DNA of 64,000 nucleotides from NCBI RefSeq assembly GCF_014863605.1, contig NZ_CP062252.1:4845001-4909000 (forward strand). Reading direction: 5' to 3'. This stretch comes from Pseudomonas allokribbensis (GTDB lineage: Bacteria > Pseudomonadota > Gammaproteobacteria > Pseudomonadales > Pseudomonadaceae). Below, piece by piece: positions 1-9,500 of this stretch. The notes beneath the pieces were generated by a model. The model had not been told where the DNA came from. It was given only the letters and a program-made list of their open reading frames with translations, and ran no database searches. Both the position numbers and the translations under genes were made by a program. The stretch's first letter is position 1, and each line of letters starts with the position of its first letter.

Positions 1-2
1 GT

Positions 3-227
3 CGCCGCAAGCGCGAAGAAGAGCGTCTGCAGAAGGAAGCCGAACTGGCTGCCGCTGCCGCCGCTGCTACTCCAGCTGCCGAAGTGGTCGAGGCAGCCCC
101 TGCCCCGGTCGCTGAAGAAGTTGCCGTTGAAGCCGTGATTGCCGAAGCACCACGTTCCGTTCAGGACGCGGTCGAGCATCACGAACAGGCCCAGGAAAAA
201 GAACACGAGCCTAAACCTCTCGTCTGA
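3..227 (+). CDS. rne: Ribonuclease E, C-terminal end (partial)
   Basis: The 5' part is outside the window; 74 residues and a TGA stop are visible. The fragment opens with a basic RRKREER stretch and continues as an Ala/Glu/Pro/Val-rich low-complexity tail ending EHEPKPLV. This composition is typical of the disordered scaffold half of RNase E, the endoribonuclease that organises the RNA degradosome on the inner membrane. Identification also rests on context: in pseudomonads rne lies next to the murB-kdsB-lpxK cluster that follows here on the opposite strand. A strong hairpin terminator comes directly after the stop. The fragment alone would not prove the identity, so confidence depends partly on synteny recalled from P. 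aeruginosa. Confidence 0.75.
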   Translation, partial: RRKREEERLQKEAELAAAAAAATPAAEVVEAAPAPVAEEVAVEAVIAEAPRSVQDAVEHHEQAQEKEHEPKPLV

Positions 228-242
228 TTCCGACCGCCAATG

Positions 243-279
243 AAAAGCCCCGCCTGGTCATCCAGGCGGGGCTTTTTTA
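243..279. terminator. Intrinsic terminator between convergent rne and the MocA-like gene
   Basis: A 14-bp stem (AAAGCCCCGCCTGG / CCAGGCGGGGCTTT) with a TCAT loop is followed by a T-run on the plus strand. It ends rne and, with a weaker T-run, could also stop minus-strand transcription from the molybdenum cassette. Confidence 0.9.
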
Positions 280-295
280 TGCCTTGCGGTTTAGA

Positions 296-892
296 TCAGG
301 CCGGCGGAAAAACCAACGCCTGGGGCACATCGATATCCCACAGGACGCCAGGATCATCCACGACTACCTCAACCACCCGCCCTTGCTTGAACAAAGGCCT
401 GGCCCCACGATCACCGGACAACGCCATCAACCCGGACCCAAATGTTCGACCAAATCCAACCGGATGCCCGTATTCACCGTTGAGCAGCGGCACACTGACC
501 GCATCGTCGGCAATCGCCGCCACCACCCGTTCAATGCTCGACGGCAGGATGAACGGCATATCGCCCAGCACAATCAGCCAGCCATCCAGATCCGGGCAAG
601 CCGCGACACCCGCCGCAATGCTGTCACCCATCCCCGTGGACTCGATCGAGACAACATCACACCCATAAGCCTGCGCCATGCGCATCGCCTGCGGCCGTGC
701 CTCGGTCGTCACCAGCACTCGCTTGTCGAGACTCGTCGGCAGGTTCACCAGCGTCTGCTCGATCACCGAACGCACAGCCCCGTCGCGCCCCGTGCAATCG
801 GCCAGAAGCTTGTCTTTGTCGGCACCCGCCACCTCGCGGAAACGGCTGCCCTCGCCTGCCGCCAGCACAATCACTCCGATGGATCGACTCAT
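296..892 (-). CDS. MocA-type molybdenum cofactor nucleotidyltransferase
   Basis: 198 aa. The N-terminus carries the MobA/MocA nucleotide-binding motif (VLAAGEGSRF, residues 9-18), followed by an interrupted Lys region (DKDKLLA) and a mid-protein VLGDMPF motif, typical of the NTP_transf_3 fold. Such enzymes add CMP or GMP to molybdopterin. Next to a xanthine-dehydrogenase-family enzyme the likely product is the cytosine dinucleotide form. It is the last gene of a four-gene minus-strand operon, and its ATG overlaps the upstream XdhC-family stop (ATGA, 889-892), implying translational coupling. The physical link to XdhC makes a dedicated cofactor-supply role likely. CTP versus GTP use cannot be decided from sequence. 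Confidence 0.85.
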   Translation of the reverse strand: MSRSIGVIVLAAGEGSRFREVAGADKDKLLADCTGRDGAVRSVIEQTLVNLPTSLDKRVLVTTEARPQAMRMAQAYGCDVVSIESTGMGDSIAAGVAACPDLDGWLIVLGDMPFILPSSIERVVAAIADDAVSVPLLNGEYGHPVGFGRTFGSGLMALSGDRGARPLFKQGRVVEVVVDDPGVLWDIDVPQALVFPPA

Positions 893-1866
893 GCGTGCTC
901 TGCCCTCTTCTGCGTCAACTCGACACCATTCTTGATCGCGACGATTTCCGCCAGCAACGACAACGCGATTTCCGCCGGGGAATGACTGCCGATCGGCAGA
1001 CCGATCGGCCCGTGCAATCTTGCAATGGACGCTGGCGACAAGCCTAGCTCAGCCAGATATTCCCGGCGCTTGAGGCTGTTGACGCGCGAGCCCAGGGCAC
1101 CAACGTAAAACGCCTTGGAATCCAGCGCCGTCAGCAGCGCCATGTCGTCCAGGCGCGGATCGTGGGTCAGGGCAACGATGGCAGTGCGTTCGTCGGTCTG
1201 AATGTTCAGCACCGCCTCATCCGGCATGCCCGGGACAAAGCGGCCATGCTGCTCTTCCCAGTCATAAACGAATTCGGTGCGGGGATCACAGATCAGCACT
1301 TCGAAATCCAGCAGCCGCGCCATTTCTGCCACATAACGCGACAACTGTCCGGCACCGATCAGCAGCAGGCGCCAACGCGGGCCGTAGATGGCGCGTAAAG
1401 TTTTACCGTCGAAAACCAATGCATCCGCTTTGCTCGCCGGCGAAAGAATCACTTCACCGCTTTCAAGATTCAGCTCGCGGGCAACGATTTCGTGAGCCTC
1501 ACAACGAGCCAACAACTCGGCGACCCATGCAGGATCGCCGACTCGCTCTTCGGTCAGGCGCAAGGTGCCGCCACAAGGCAGGCCGAACCGCGCCGCCTCC
1601 TCCCGCGTCACGCCATAGGTGATCAACTGCACCGGCGGCCCGTCGGCGGGAATCCGCCCGTCATGCAACCGGGCAATCAGATCGTCCTCGACACAACCGC
1701 CAGACACAGAACCGATGACCACGCCATCCTCGCGCAACGCCAGCATCGCGCCGGGCGCCCGGGGCGCGGTACCCCAGGTCTGCACCACCGAAAACAACAC
1801 CACCCGCTGCCCGGCGCGGCGCCATTCCAGGACGCTGCGCAGGACATTGAGATCGGCGCTGTCCAT
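889..1866 (-). CDS. XdhC/CoxI family molybdenum-enzyme maturation protein
   Basis: 325 aa from the ATG at 1866, which overlaps the stop of the upstream gene (TGATG); an upstream in-frame extension is open but lies inside that gene. An N-terminal XdhC_CoxI domain carries TWGTAPRAPGA and SGGCVED motifs, and a C-terminal Rossmann-like domain carries LLIGAGQLSRYVAEMA and a following DPR. Family members such as Rhodobacter XdhC bind the molybdenum cofactor, promote its sulfuration and insert it into the apo-enzyme. Its place between the molybdopterin subunit and a MocA-type transferase suggests it serves the enzyme encoded just upstream. It is not expected to be catalytic itself. Confidence 0.9.
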   Translation of the reverse strand: MDSADLNVLRSVLEWRRAGQRVVLFSVVQTWGTAPRAPGAMLALREDGVVIGSVSGGCVEDDLIARLHDGRIPADGPPVQLITYGVTREEAARFGLPCGGTLRLTEERVGDPAWVAELLARCEAHEIVARELNLESGEVILSPASKADALVFDGKTLRAIYGPRWRLLLIGAGQLSRYVAEMARLLDFEVLICDPRTEFVYDWEEQHGRFVPGMPDEAVLNIQTDERTAIVALTHDPRLDDMALLTALDSKAFYVGALGSRVNSLKRREYLAELGLSPASIARLHGPIGLPIGSHSPAEIALSLLAEIVAIKNGVELTQKRAEHA

Positions 1867-4187
1867 CACGCTTGCGCCTTTTGCCAGCCCTGCAACTGGT
1901 AACGCACCGGCAGGCTGCGGATGCGCTGGCCGGTCGCGGCGAAGATCGCATTGCACAACGCCGGCGCAATCGGCGGCACGCCCGGCTCACCGACACCGCC
2001 CAGCGGCACTTCGCCCGGCGGCGTCACCAGATGCACCGCGACTTCCTTCGGTGCCAGCGACATGCGCGCCACTTCATACATATGGAAGTTGTCTTGCTGC
2101 ACCTTGCCGTCCTTGAAGCTGATTTCACCCCACACGGCATTGCCCAGGCCCATCACACAGGCGCCTTCGAACTGCGAACGGATCCGCTCGGGGTTGATCT
2201 GCGGCCCGCAATCCACCGCGATATCAGCCTTGTGTACGATCAGCGTGCCGTCGTCCTTGACCTCGACTTCGATCACCGCTGCCACATAAGTGACGAAGCT
2301 GTAATGCACGGCTAATCCGAGACCACGGCCCTTGGGCAATTTCCGCCCCCAACCGGCGGCCTTGGCCGCGGTTTCCAGCACGGTGCGCATACGCCCGGTG
2401 TCGATCGGATAACGCTCGGGAGATTCGCCGTAGTTCCATTCTTCACTGAGCGTGCGCGGGTCGATCTGCCGATCCGGGCCGAGTAATTTGATCTGGTACT
2501 TGAGCGGATCTTCCTTGGCCTTGTGCGCCAGTTCGTCGACGAAGCTCTGGATCGCGAAGCCATGGGGAATGTTCGACACCGAGCGATACCAACCCACACG
2601 CGTATGAACCGTGGCTTCAGGGTTTTCCAGACGTACGTTGGGAATCGCATAAGCCATGTTGGTGAAACCCATGCCCAGCTCGAACGCGGCTTCGTGATTC
2701 ATGCCCGGTGCGAACAGCGCCGTGATGCTCGGCGCCACCGTGCGGTGCAGCCAGGCGGACGGCAAGCCATCCTTGCCCACGCCGGCCTTGAGGTATTCGG
2801 CGGACACAGTGTGGAAATACGAGTTGTGGATGTCGTCTTCCCGGGTCCACTGGACCCGCACTGCCTTGCCGGGGAACTCCTTGGCGAGGATCGCGGCTTC
2901 GACAACGAAGTCCGGTTTGGACTTGCGGCCAAAACCACCGCCGAGCAGTGTCACGTTGAAGGTCACGTTATCGAACGGCAGGCCGAGGCGTTCGGCGATT
3001 CGCTCACGGGTGACCTGCGGTGCCTGACTCGGCGCCCAGGCCTCGCACACGCCTTCTTTATAGCGAGCGATGGCCACCATCGGCTCCATCGGCGCCTGTG
3101 CCAGATGTGGCAAGTAGTAAGAAGCTTCCAGGGTGCTGGCAGCGCTGCCGATGGCCTTTTCGATGTCGCCGGTGTTGCGCACTACCTTGCCCGGCTTCAG
3201 CGAAGCGGCTTCGATCTCTTTGCGATAGGCAACCGAGTCGTAACTGGCGTTCGGGCCGTCGTCCCATTCGATCTTCAGCGCCTCGCGGCCCTTGAGCGCC
3301 GCCCAGGTGTTGCTGGCCACGACGGCCACGCCGCCCAATGGCTGGAACTCCGAAGGCAGCGGCCGGGGCTCGATCTGAATGACTTTCAGCACACCCGGTA
3401 CTTTCAGCGCGGCGCTGTCATCCACCGACTTGACCTTGCCGCCGTACACCGCAGGTCGAGCAATCACGGCGTACAGCATGCCGTCGAAATGCACATCGGC
3501 TCCGTACACGGCGCGACCGTTGACGATGTCATCGCCATCGATGGCCTTGGTGCCTTCCTTGCCGATGTAGCGGAATTCCGACGGCTGCTTGAGCCGCAGG
3601 CTATCACGCCCCGGAACCGGCAACGCACTGGCCGCTGCAGCCAGCTCGCCATAACCCAGCTCGCGCCCGGACGGTGTGTGAATGACTTTGTGCAGTTGCG
3701 CGCGGCACTCGCCGACCGGCACCTTCCACTGCGCGGCCGCAGCCTGCTCAAGCATGGTCCGGGCAGCGGCGCCGCAACGACGCATCGGTTCGTACCAATG
3801 GCGCATGCTGCGCGAGCCGTCGGTATCCTGGTTGCCGAAACGCACTTCATCGCCCGGCGCCTGTTGCACTTTGACGTGAGCCCAATCGGCCTCAAGTTCA
3901 TCGGCGACCACCATGGTCAGGCTCGTACGCACGCCCTGGCCCATCTCCGAGCGGTTGCAGACCACGGTCACCGTGCCGTCGGCGGCAATGCTGACATAGA
4001 CCTTCGGATCGTCGATCCAGCCGTTGGGCATGCCATCGGCACCGAATTTCTTCGGTTTGTCTTCGGCCAGCGCATCCTGCCAGCCCCAACTCGCGGCCAG
4101 CACCAGCGCACCGGTAGCGCCCACACCCTTGAGGAAGCCCCGACGACTCAGGTTGCTCAGGGCGAAATCGTTCGGTAAGCGGCTCAT
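1866..4187 (-). CDS. Molybdopterin-binding subunit of a xanthine-dehydrogenase-family oxidoreductase (IorB-like)
   Basis: 773 aa. The N-terminus has a twin-arginine signal (SRRGFLKG, residues 14-21) followed by a hydrophobic stretch, so the enzyme should be exported folded to the periplasm, probably carrying the signal-less [2Fe-2S] subunit with it. The body has the aldehyde-oxidase/xanthine-dehydrogenase molybdopterin domains, with LGGGFGRK near the middle and [14 protein letters not shown] near the C-terminus, where the family's catalytic glutamate lies. Fused halves and a Tat signal are characteristic of isoquinoline 1-oxidoreductase beta-type subunits, whose members also oxidise aldehydes and other N-heterocycles, so the substrate is unknown. 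ATGA overlap with the [2Fe-2S] gene upstream. No cytochrome c electron acceptor is encoded beside it. Confidence 0.88.
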   Translation of the reverse strand: MSRLPNDFALSNLSRRGFLKGVGATGALVLAASWGWQDALAEDKPKKFGADGMPNGWIDDPKVYVSIAADGTVTVVCNRSEMGQGVRTSLTMVVADELEADWAHVKVQQAPGDEVRFGNQDTDGSRSMRHWYEPMRRCGAAARTMLEQAAAAQWKVPVGECRAQLHKVIHTPSGRELGYGELAAAASALPVPGRDSLRLKQPSEFRYIGKEGTKAIDGDDIVNGRAVYGADVHFDGMLYAVIARPAVYGGKVKSVDDSAALKVPGVLKVIQIEPRPLPSEFQPLGGVAVVASNTWAALKGREALKIEWDDGPNASYDSVAYRKEIEAASLKPGKVVRNTGDIEKAIGSAASTLEASYYLPHLAQAPMEPMVAIARYKEGVCEAWAPSQAPQVTRERIAERLGLPFDNVTFNVTLLGGGFGRKSKPDFVVEAAILAKEFPGKAVRVQWTREDDIHNSYFHTVSAEYLKAGVGKDGLPSAWLHRTVAPSITALFAPGMNHEAAFELGMGFTNMAYAIPNVRLENPEATVHTRVGWYRSVSNIPHGFAIQSFVDELAHKAKEDPLKYQIKLLGPDRQIDPRTLSEEWNYGESPERYPIDTGRMRTVLETAAKAAGWGRKLPKGRGLGLAVHYSFVTYVAAVIEVEVKDDGTLIVHKADIAVDCGPQINPERIRSQFEGACVMGLGNAVWGEISFKDGKVQQDNFHMYEVARMSLAPKEVAVHLVTPPGEVPLGGVGEPGVPPIAPALCNAIFAATGQRIRSLPVRYQLQGWQKAQA

Positions 4188-4654
4188 GCCTTGGCCTCCT
4201 TCAAGTGAGTGGAGGCCTGGCGGATGGCGGTCTTGATTCGGTTATAGGTGCCGCAGCGGCAGATATTGCCGACCATCGCCTCTTCGATCTGCTCGTCGCT
4301 CGGGTTCGGGTTGGTCTTGAGCAACGCGGTGGCAGACATGATCTGCCCACCCTGACAGAAACCGCACTGGGCCACGGCGGTGTCCAGCCAGGCCTGCTGG
4401 ACGATCTGGCCAATCGGATCGGCGTGCAGGTTGTCGATGGTGGTCACATTCTGCCCGGCCACCGAGCCGATCGGCGTGATGCAACTGCGCGCCGGCGAGC
4501 CGTCGATATGAATGGTGCAGGCGCCACACAGGCCCATGCCGCAGCCGAACTTGGTGCCGTTGTAACCGGCGACGTCACGGATCGCCCACAACAGGGGCAT
4601 GTCCTCGGTGACATCGAGTGGATGATCTTGACCATTGAGTTTCAGGGTAATCAT
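4184..4654 (-). CDS. [2Fe-2S]-binding small subunit of molybdenum hydroxylase (IorA-like)
   Basis: 156 aa from ATG 4654 (MITLKLNG); an open frame extends 24 codons further upstream, but homologues begin here. It holds two cluster-binding sets: C38, C43, C46 and C58 of the plant-ferredoxin type, and C97, C100, C132 and C134 of the helical type (CGFC...CRC). This is the electron-transfer subunit that passes electrons from the molybdenum centre to an acceptor. It is the first gene of the coupled four-gene operon and its stop overlaps the next start by ATGA. It has no signal peptide, so Tat hitchhiking with the large subunit is the likely export route. No clear Shine-Dalgarno sequence is visible at this start. 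Confidence 0.9.
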   Translation of the reverse strand: MITLKLNGQDHPLDVTEDMPLLWAIRDVAGYNGTKFGCGMGLCGACTIHIDGSPARSCITPIGSVAGQNVTTIDNLHADPIGQIVQQAWLDTAVAQCGFCQGGQIMSATALLKTNPNPSDEQIEEAMVGNICRCGTYNRIKTAIRQASTHLKEAKA

Positions 4655-4842
4655 GGGCACGCCCGCATATTCGTGGAGGTTATGGGGTCGAGCAATCTGC
4701 CGCCGGAAAATCAGCGGTGGGTTCACGCAGATCGACTCAGGCTAATGAGGCTCTCTTGTGCCGACAGGAACGTCTGCACCGGGCCTTTGGTGGAGCAAAG
4801 GGTTGTATCGTTAGCTCGCTAAGTTAACCCGGGATTAACAAA

Positions 4843-4875
4843 AAAGCCCTGCACTTTTTAAATAGTGCAGGGCTT
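4843..4875 (-). terminator. Terminator of the exbB-murB operon
   Basis: A 12-bp stem (AAAGCCCTGCAC / GTGCAGGGCTTT) lies 26 nt after the murB stop, with a T-run on the minus strand. The 4655-4842 interval upstream of the molybdenum cassette holds no other gene or clear promoter that I can see. Confidence 0.85.
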
Positions 4876-4900
4876 TGGATTCAGCCTTGAAAGCGTAGCC

Positions 4901-5920
4901 TCAATAACGGTTGGGCTCCATTTCCAGCTCGACATTGAAACGTTCTGCAATGTCTTTCTGGATACGTTGCGCCAGATCGAGCAGTTGCAGCCCGGTCGCC
5001 GCGCCGTAGTTGACCAGCACCAGCGCCTGCAACTTATGCACGCCGGCATCGGCCTCACGGAAACCTTTCCAGCCCGCCCGCTCGATCAGCCAGCCCGCCG
5101 CCAGCTTCATCTGCCCGTCCGGTTGCGCGTAGGCCACCAGATCCGGGTGCTGCCCCTTGATCTGCGCGACCACCGCTGCCGACACCAGCGGGTTCTTGAA
5201 GAAGCTGCCGGCATTACCGAGCACCGCCGGGTCCGGCAGTTTCTCGCTGCGGATGCTGCAAATGGCGCGGCTGACATCCGTCGGCGTCGGCTGCTCGATG
5301 CCCTGCTCGGTCAGGCGCTGACGCACCGGGCCGTATTCCAGGTGCAGATGCGCGACTCGATTCAGTTCGAATCGCACCCGCAGGATCAACCAACGACCCG
5401 GCTGCTGCTTGAACACGCTGTCGCGGTAGGCGAAGTTGCACTCTTCCAGCCTGAAGTCGCGCAACTCGCCGGTCTGGCGATCCAACGCTGTCAGGCCGGC
5501 GAACACGTCCTTGATCTCGACACCGTAGGCACCAATGTTCTGCATCGGCGCAGCGCCGACGGTGCCGGGGATCAGGCTGAGGTTTTCCAGCCCCGAAAAA
5601 CCCTGCGCCAGCGTGTGCTGGACAAACGGATGCCACGGCTCGCCAGCCTCGGCCTCGATCACCACGCGGTTGCCGTCATCACTGATGACGCGAATGCCAC
5701 GGCTGGCCATGCGCAGCACCAGTGCCGGAATGTCCGCCGTCAGCAGCAGATTGCTGCCGCCACCGATGACCAGCAACGGCACATCTTGGGCGGTCGCATA
5801 AGCCAGGGCTTCGCGCACATCGGCGTCATTGTGGGCTTCGGCAAACAGTTGCGCGCGAACGTCCACACCAAAGGTGTTGAACGGCCTCATGGAAACCTGG
5901 GGGTGTACCTGCAAACTCAT
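4901..5920 (-). CDS. murB: UDP-N-acetylenolpyruvoylglucosamine reductase
   Basis: 339 aa, normal for the type I MurB group. It has the FAD-binding signature VIGGGSNLLL near residues 52-61, the GTVGAAPMQNIGAYG segment and the C-terminal domain (NAGSFFKNP, then the final LEMEPNRY). It reduces UDP-GlcNAc-enolpyruvate to UDP-MurNAc with NADPH in the cytoplasm, the second committed step of peptidoglycan precursor synthesis. It is the last gene of the envelope operon on the minus strand, its start overlapping the phosphatase stop (ATGA, 5917-5920). A hairpin terminator follows. Confidence 0.97.
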   Translation of the reverse strand: MSLQVHPQVSMRPFNTFGVDVRAQLFAEAHNDADVREALAYATAQDVPLLVIGGGSNLLLTADIPALVLRMASRGIRVISDDGNRVVIEAEAGEPWHPFVQHTLAQGFSGLENLSLIPGTVGAAPMQNIGAYGVEIKDVFAGLTALDRQTGELRDFRLEECNFAYRDSVFKQQPGRWLILRVRFELNRVAHLHLEYGPVRQRLTEQGIEQPTPTDVSRAICSIRSEKLPDPAVLGNAGSFFKNPLVSAAVVAQIKGQHPDLVAYAQPDGQMKLAAGWLIERAGWKGFREADAGVHKLQALVLVNYGAATGLQLLDLAQRIQKDIAERFNVELEMEPNRY

Positions 5921-6381
5921 AACCGGCCCTTCACTTCAATCAGCAACCGGTCGCAGGCGCGCTCGATCAGATCCAGCACCTGCTCGAAACCCTGATCGCC
6001 GTCGTAATACGGATCCGGCACCTCATCGACTTCGCCTTCATAACGGCGCAGGAACAAGTCCAGCTCAGCCTTGCCGGTAGACGGTTGCAAGGCCTTGAGG
6101 TTGCGCAGGTTGCTGTTGTCCATGGCGAGGATCAGGTCGTAGCTGGCGAAATCGGCGCGGCTGACCTGCTGAGCGCGTTGCGCCGACAGGTCGTAACCAC
6201 GCAGTTTGGCCGCTGCCTGACTGCGCTTGTCCGGCGGATTGCCGACGTGCCAGTCGCCGGTACCGGCAGAGGCCACTTCGACCTGAGCCGCCAATCCGGC
6301 TTCACGCAGTTTGGCGCGCATCACGCCTTCGGCGGTGGGCGAGCGGCAGATGTTGCCCAGGCACACGAACAGAACGCGCAT
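5917..6381 (-). CDS. Low-molecular-weight protein-tyrosine phosphatase
   Basis: 154 aa. The N-terminal P-loop VCLGNICRSP gives the CX5R signature (C7, R13), and the general-acid loop appears later as PDPYYDG. These cytosolic enzymes dephosphorylate phosphotyrosine; relatives such as Wzb or Etp counteract BY-kinases that control polysaccharide export. No BY-kinase is visible in the window, so the partner is unknown. It lies between kdsB and murB with overlaps at both ends (TGATG with kdsB, ATGA with murB), so it is co-expressed with cell-envelope precursor synthesis. Confidence 0.94.
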   Translation of the reverse strand: MRVLFVCLGNICRSPTAEGVMRAKLREAGLAAQVEVASAGTGDWHVGNPPDKRSQAAAKLRGYDLSAQRAQQVSRADFASYDLILAMDNSNLRNLKALQPSTGKAELDLFLRRYEGEVDEVPDPYYDGDQGFEQVLDLIERACDRLLIEVKGRL

Positions 6382-7145
6382 CAGGCCTCCAGCAGGCGAC
6401 GGACGCGCTCGAGGTCTTCGGCGGTGTCGACCCCGGTCGGCGGCGCGATCAACGCGTCAGCCACGTGAATCCGCACGCCGTGCCACAGGGCACGCAACTG
6501 TTCGAGGGATTCGGTATTTTCCAGCCAGCACGGGCCCCAGCTCACGAAGTCCTGGAGGAAGCCTGCACGGTAGGCATAGATGCCGATGTGGCGGCGATAC
6601 GGCACGCCTTCCGGCAGCACGTCGCGGTTCCTGGCGAACGCATCGCGGGCCCACGGCAACGTCGCACGACTGAACGTCAGCGCCAGACCGTTGAGGTCGC
6701 TGACGACCTTGACCACGTTCGGATTGAACAGGGTTTCCACGTCCTCGATCGGCTCGCCCAGGGTGGCCATGCGCGCTTCGGTGTGAGCCGCAAGGTTGGC
6801 GGCGACCTGATCGATCACGCTTGGCGGGATCAGCGGTTCGTCACCCTGCACGTTGACCACGATGGCATCCGGTTCCAGACCCAGCTTTGCGGCCACTTCC
6901 GCCAAGCGGTCGGTACCGGAGTTGTGATCTTCGCGGGTCAGCACCACTTCGGCGCCGAAAGCCTTGCAGGCCTCGACGATGCGCGCATCGTCGGTGGCCA
7001 CGACCACACGGCTGGCGCTGCTTTTGCTCGCCTGTTCCCAGACGTGCTGGATCATCGGCTTGCCGGCGATATCCAGCAGCGGTTTGCCCGGCAGACGGGT
7101 CGAGGCGTAGCGCGACGGGATGACAACGGTGAAGGCTGTGGTCAT
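6381..7145 (-). CDS. kdsB: 3-deoxy-manno-octulosonate cytidylyltransferase (CMP-Kdo synthetase)
   Basis: 254 aa, full length. The N-terminal nucleotidyltransferase motif [15 protein letters not shown] binds CTP, and the internal [10 protein letters not shown] motif is typical of KdsB. The enzyme activates Kdo as CMP-Kdo in the cytoplasm for transfer to lipid A. It is coupled to the Trm112-like gene upstream (ATGA) and the phosphatase downstream (TGATG). Together with lpxK in the same operon, it places two consecutive lipopolysaccharide-core steps under one transcript. Confidence 0.97.
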   Translation of the reverse strand: MTTAFTVVIPSRYASTRLPGKPLLDIAGKPMIQHVWEQASKSSASRVVVATDDARIVEACKAFGAEVVLTREDHNSGTDRLAEVAAKLGLEPDAIVVNVQGDEPLIPPSVIDQVAANLAAHTEARMATLGEPIEDVETLFNPNVVKVVSDLNGLALTFSRATLPWARDAFARNRDVLPEGVPYRRHIGIYAYRAGFLQDFVSWGPCWLENTESLEQLRALWHGVRIHVADALIAPPTGVDTAEDLERVRRLLEA

Positions 7146-7327
7146 TTATCCAGACGCTCGTCGGTGGTCAGGGTGCGGGCTTCGCTTTCCAGCATGACCG
7201 GGATGCCATCACGGATCGGGTACGCCAGGCCGGCGCCCTTGCTGATCAGTTCGGTCTTGTCGGCGCTGAGCTTGAGCGGGCCTTTGCAGATCGGGCAGGC
7301 GAGGATGTCGAGCAATTTGGTGTCCAT
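7142..7327 (-). CDS. Trm112 family zinc-ribbon-like protein
   Basis: 61 aa from ATG 7327 (MDTKLLDIL). An ATG two codons upstream (7333) directly abuts the AGGGA ribosome-binding site, leaving no spacing, whereas the chosen start has 6 nt. The N-terminal CPICKGPL supplies two cysteines of the usual zinc site; the second pair typical of some Trm112 proteins is missing, as is common in the bacterial YcaR branch. Eukaryotic Trm112 activates methyltransferases; the bacterial role is unsettled. It sits between lpxK (24-nt gap) and kdsB (ATGA overlap), a conserved position in proteobacteria. Confidence 0.9.
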   Translation of the reverse strand: MDTKLLDILACPICKGPLKLSADKTELISKGAGLAYPIRDGIPVMLESEARTLTTDERLDK

Positions 7328-7351
7328 GAGCATTCCCTGGATAAAAACGGT

Positions 7352-8362
7352 TTAAGGCAAAAGCCGATCCGGCAACAGGCGCATCAGTTGCGTGTCGAAC
7401 CAGGCCACGAAGGCCGGCGACGGCACGGCATCGACCGCCAGGTACCACCAGTCGGCGGCAGCGAAGGCGCGGCACTTCACCGCGTCCTTTTCGGTCATCA
7501 CCAATGGCAATGACGGCGTGAAACTCAAGGCCTGCACGCTGTATTCGGCGTGGTCGGCAAACGCGTGGGGCACAGGCCGACAGTCTAGCGCTTCGAGGGT
7601 ATTGAAGAAACGTTGCGGATTGCCGATCCCGGCCACTGCGTGCACTGCCTGGCCGGGCGGAAAGTGATCGAGGGGCCGGCGTTCGCCGCTGAGTAGATTG
7701 ACCAGTGCGGTGGGTTGCAGACGGAAAGCGAAACCGTCCTCGCGGTCCGACGCCGCGCCGTTGAACAGCACGCCATCGACGCTTTGCAGGCGCTCGATCG
7801 GTTCACGCAACGGGCCGGCGGGCAGGCAGCGTTTGTTGCCCAGCCCTCGGGCAGCGTCAATCAGCACCAGCTCAAGATCCCGCGCCAGACGATAATGCTG
7901 CATGCCGTCATCGGACAGGATCAGGTCCAGCGGCTCGCTGGCCAGCAGGGCTTTGACGGCGCCGCCGCGGTTCGGGTCGATCATCAGCGGCACACCGGTG
8001 CGCTGCACGATCAGCAATGGCTCGTCACCAGCGATTTCGGCGCCTTGATCGGCTTCAACCCGCCATGGCAACTGCGGCGGCTTGGCGCCGTAACCGCGAC
8101 TGACCACACCGACCCGCAACCCGCTGCGCCGACAGTGTTCGATCAGCCACAGAATCATCGGCGTCTTGCCGGTACCGCCAACGGTGATGTTGCCGACCAC
8201 GATCACCGGCACCGGCGACTGATAGATTTCGCCTTCGCCGTCGAGAAAACGCTGACGCTTGCCGGCCACGACGCGGCGGTACAGCCACTCCAGCGGCCGC
8301 AACAGCGTAAGGGCCGGATGCCCCTGATACCACGCGGCGAGCAGACGATCGGACATGGCCAT
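7352..8362 (-). CDS. lpxK: Tetraacyldisaccharide 4'-kinase (lipid A kinase)
   Basis: 336 aa. The Walker A loop is [14 protein letters not shown], followed by SRGYG, both characteristic of LpxK; a late TEKDAVKC motif matches the C-terminal family signature. It phosphorylates the 4' position of tetraacyldisaccharide-1-phosphate to make lipid IVA at the inner membrane. Its ATG overlaps the exbD stop (TGATG at 8362); an ATG two codons later is an equally possible start. Co-transcription with kdsB couples lipid A phosphorylation with Kdo activation. Confidence 0.96.
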   Translation of the reverse strand: MAMSDRLLAAWYQGHPALTLLRPLEWLYRRVVAGKRQRFLDGEGEIYQSPVPVIVVGNITVGGTGKTPMILWLIEHCRRSGLRVGVVSRGYGAKPPQLPWRVEADQGAEIAGDEPLLIVQRTGVPLMIDPNRGGAVKALLASEPLDLILSDDGMQHYRLARDLELVLIDAARGLGNKRCLPAGPLREPIERLQSVDGVLFNGAASDREDGFAFRLQPTALVNLLSGERRPLDHFPPGQAVHAVAGIGNPQRFFNTLEALDCRPVPHAFADHAEYSVQALSFTPSLPLVMTEKDAVKCRAFAAADWWYLAVDAVPSPAFVAWFDTQLMRLLPDRLLP

Positions 8363-8790
8363 CAGGATTTGGGCGCCGCCTCGACCGTGGTCATGCGCAA
8401 ATGGCTGAAACCGAGCTTGCCGGCCGCGTCCATGGCGGTGATCACGGATTGATGCTGAGTCTTGCCATCGGCACTGATCGACAACGGCATGTTGGTGTCA
8501 CCGTTGGCTTCCTTCTGCATGGCTTCCATCAGAGTCGCCAGGTCGTTTTTCGGCAGAATCTTGTTGTTCACCGAAAACACGCCTTCAGCGCTGATGGCGA
8601 CGTCCAGTTGCTTGACCTGCTGATCCTCGGCCGGCGAGCCGCTGACCGCTTCCGGCAGGTCGACACGCAACTGGGTTTCGCGGGTGAAGGTGGTGGTCAC
8701 GACGAAAAACAGCAACAGAATGAACACCACGTCGATCAGCGACGCGAGGTTGATGTCGATCGTTTCCCGGGGTTTGCGACGGAATTTCAC
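8362..8790 (-). CDS. exbD: ExbD/TolR family biopolymer transport protein
   Basis: 142 aa. A short cytoplasmic N-terminus ([20 protein letters not shown]) leads into one membrane helix (about residues 16-35) containing the conserved Asp of the proton pathway, then a periplasmic domain. With the ExbB-like protein next to it, it forms an inner-membrane proton-driven motor that energises TonB or a related periplasm-spanning protein. No tonB gene is adjacent, so its partner may be encoded elsewhere. Coupled on both sides (ATGA with exbB, TGATG with lpxK). Confidence 0.92.
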   Translation of the reverse strand: MKFRRKPRETIDINLASLIDVVFILLLFFVVTTTFTRETQLRVDLPEAVSGSPAEDQQVKQLDVAISAEGVFSVNNKILPKNDLATLMEAMQKEANGDTNMPLSISADGKTQHQSVITAMDAAGKLGFSHLRMTTVEAAPKS

Positions 8791-9422
8791 GCTTTGCCCC
8801 CGGCCAGATCGACGTCACGGTCGCCCTGCACCACTTCCACCAGTTTGATCGCTTCCTGCTCCATGCCCACCACCAGCTCATCGATGCGGCGTTGCAGGAA
8901 ACGGTGGAAGAACACCGACGGAATACCGACCATCAGGCCCGCTGCCGTGGTGATCAGCGCCTTGGAGATACCACCGGCCAATACCGAAGCGTTGGTGGTC
9001 ATGCCGGAACCGGTGAAGGCACTGAAGATGTCGATCATGCCCAGCACCGTACCCAGCAGACCGAGCAGCGGCGACATGGCGGCGATGGTGCCCAGCGCGT
9101 TGACGTAGCGCTCCAGCTCGTGGATGACCCGGGCGGCGGCCTCTTCGATGCACTCTTTCATGATCTCGCGACCATGCTTGGAGTTGGCCAGGCCTGCGGC
9201 GAGGATTTCACCCAGCGGCGAGTTGGCGCGCAATTCCTTGAGTTTTTCCTTGTTGAGCTGCTTGTCCTTGATCCAGACCCAGACCTGACCCAGCAGATGC
9301 TCAGGGGTGACGCGACTGGCGCGCAGGGTCCACAGGCGCTCGGCGACGATCGCCATGGCGGCGATGGAACTCAGAATGATCGGCAACATCATCCAGCCGC
9401 CGGATTTGACCAATTCCCACAC
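8787..9422 (-). CDS. exbB: MotA/TolQ/ExbB family proton channel protein
   Basis: 211 aa if started at GTG 9422 (MWELVKSGGWMMLPI), which is preceded by GAGGGGG at 8-nt spacing; an in-frame ATG at 9452 would add 10 residues but has no good ribosome-binding site. The N-terminal helix is near residues 8-28 and two further helices near 110-180 contain the MotA_ExbB signature (TIAAMSPLLGLLGTVLGMI). It forms the pentameric channel around the ExbD dimer. First gene of the operon running to murB, 79 nt downstream of comEC on the same strand, so partial read-through from comEC is possible. Confidence 0.92.
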   Translation of the reverse strand: MWELVKSGGWMMLPIILSSIAAMAIVAERLWTLRASRVTPEHLLGQVWVWIKDKQLNKEKLKELRANSPLGEILAAGLANSKHGREIMKECIEEAAARVIHELERYVNALGTIAAMSPLLGLLGTVLGMIDIFSAFTGSGMTTNASVLAGGISKALITTAAGLMVGIPSVFFHRFLQRRIDELVVGMEQEAIKLVEVVQGDRDVDLAGGKA

Positions 9423-9500
9423 AGTGACAGCCCCCTCGAAAAAGTGCGCCACTTTACCATACCGGTTCGCGATAAAGACCCGTCCCCCCGACGACCGTGC

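Noticed and set aside
2523..4178. A 551-codon plus-strand open frame opposite the molybdopterin subunit gene
   Set aside because: It is a shadow of the high-GC coding strand: the minus-strand frame has Tat, molybdopterin and family motifs, while this one is rich in Arg/His/Ala with no domain.
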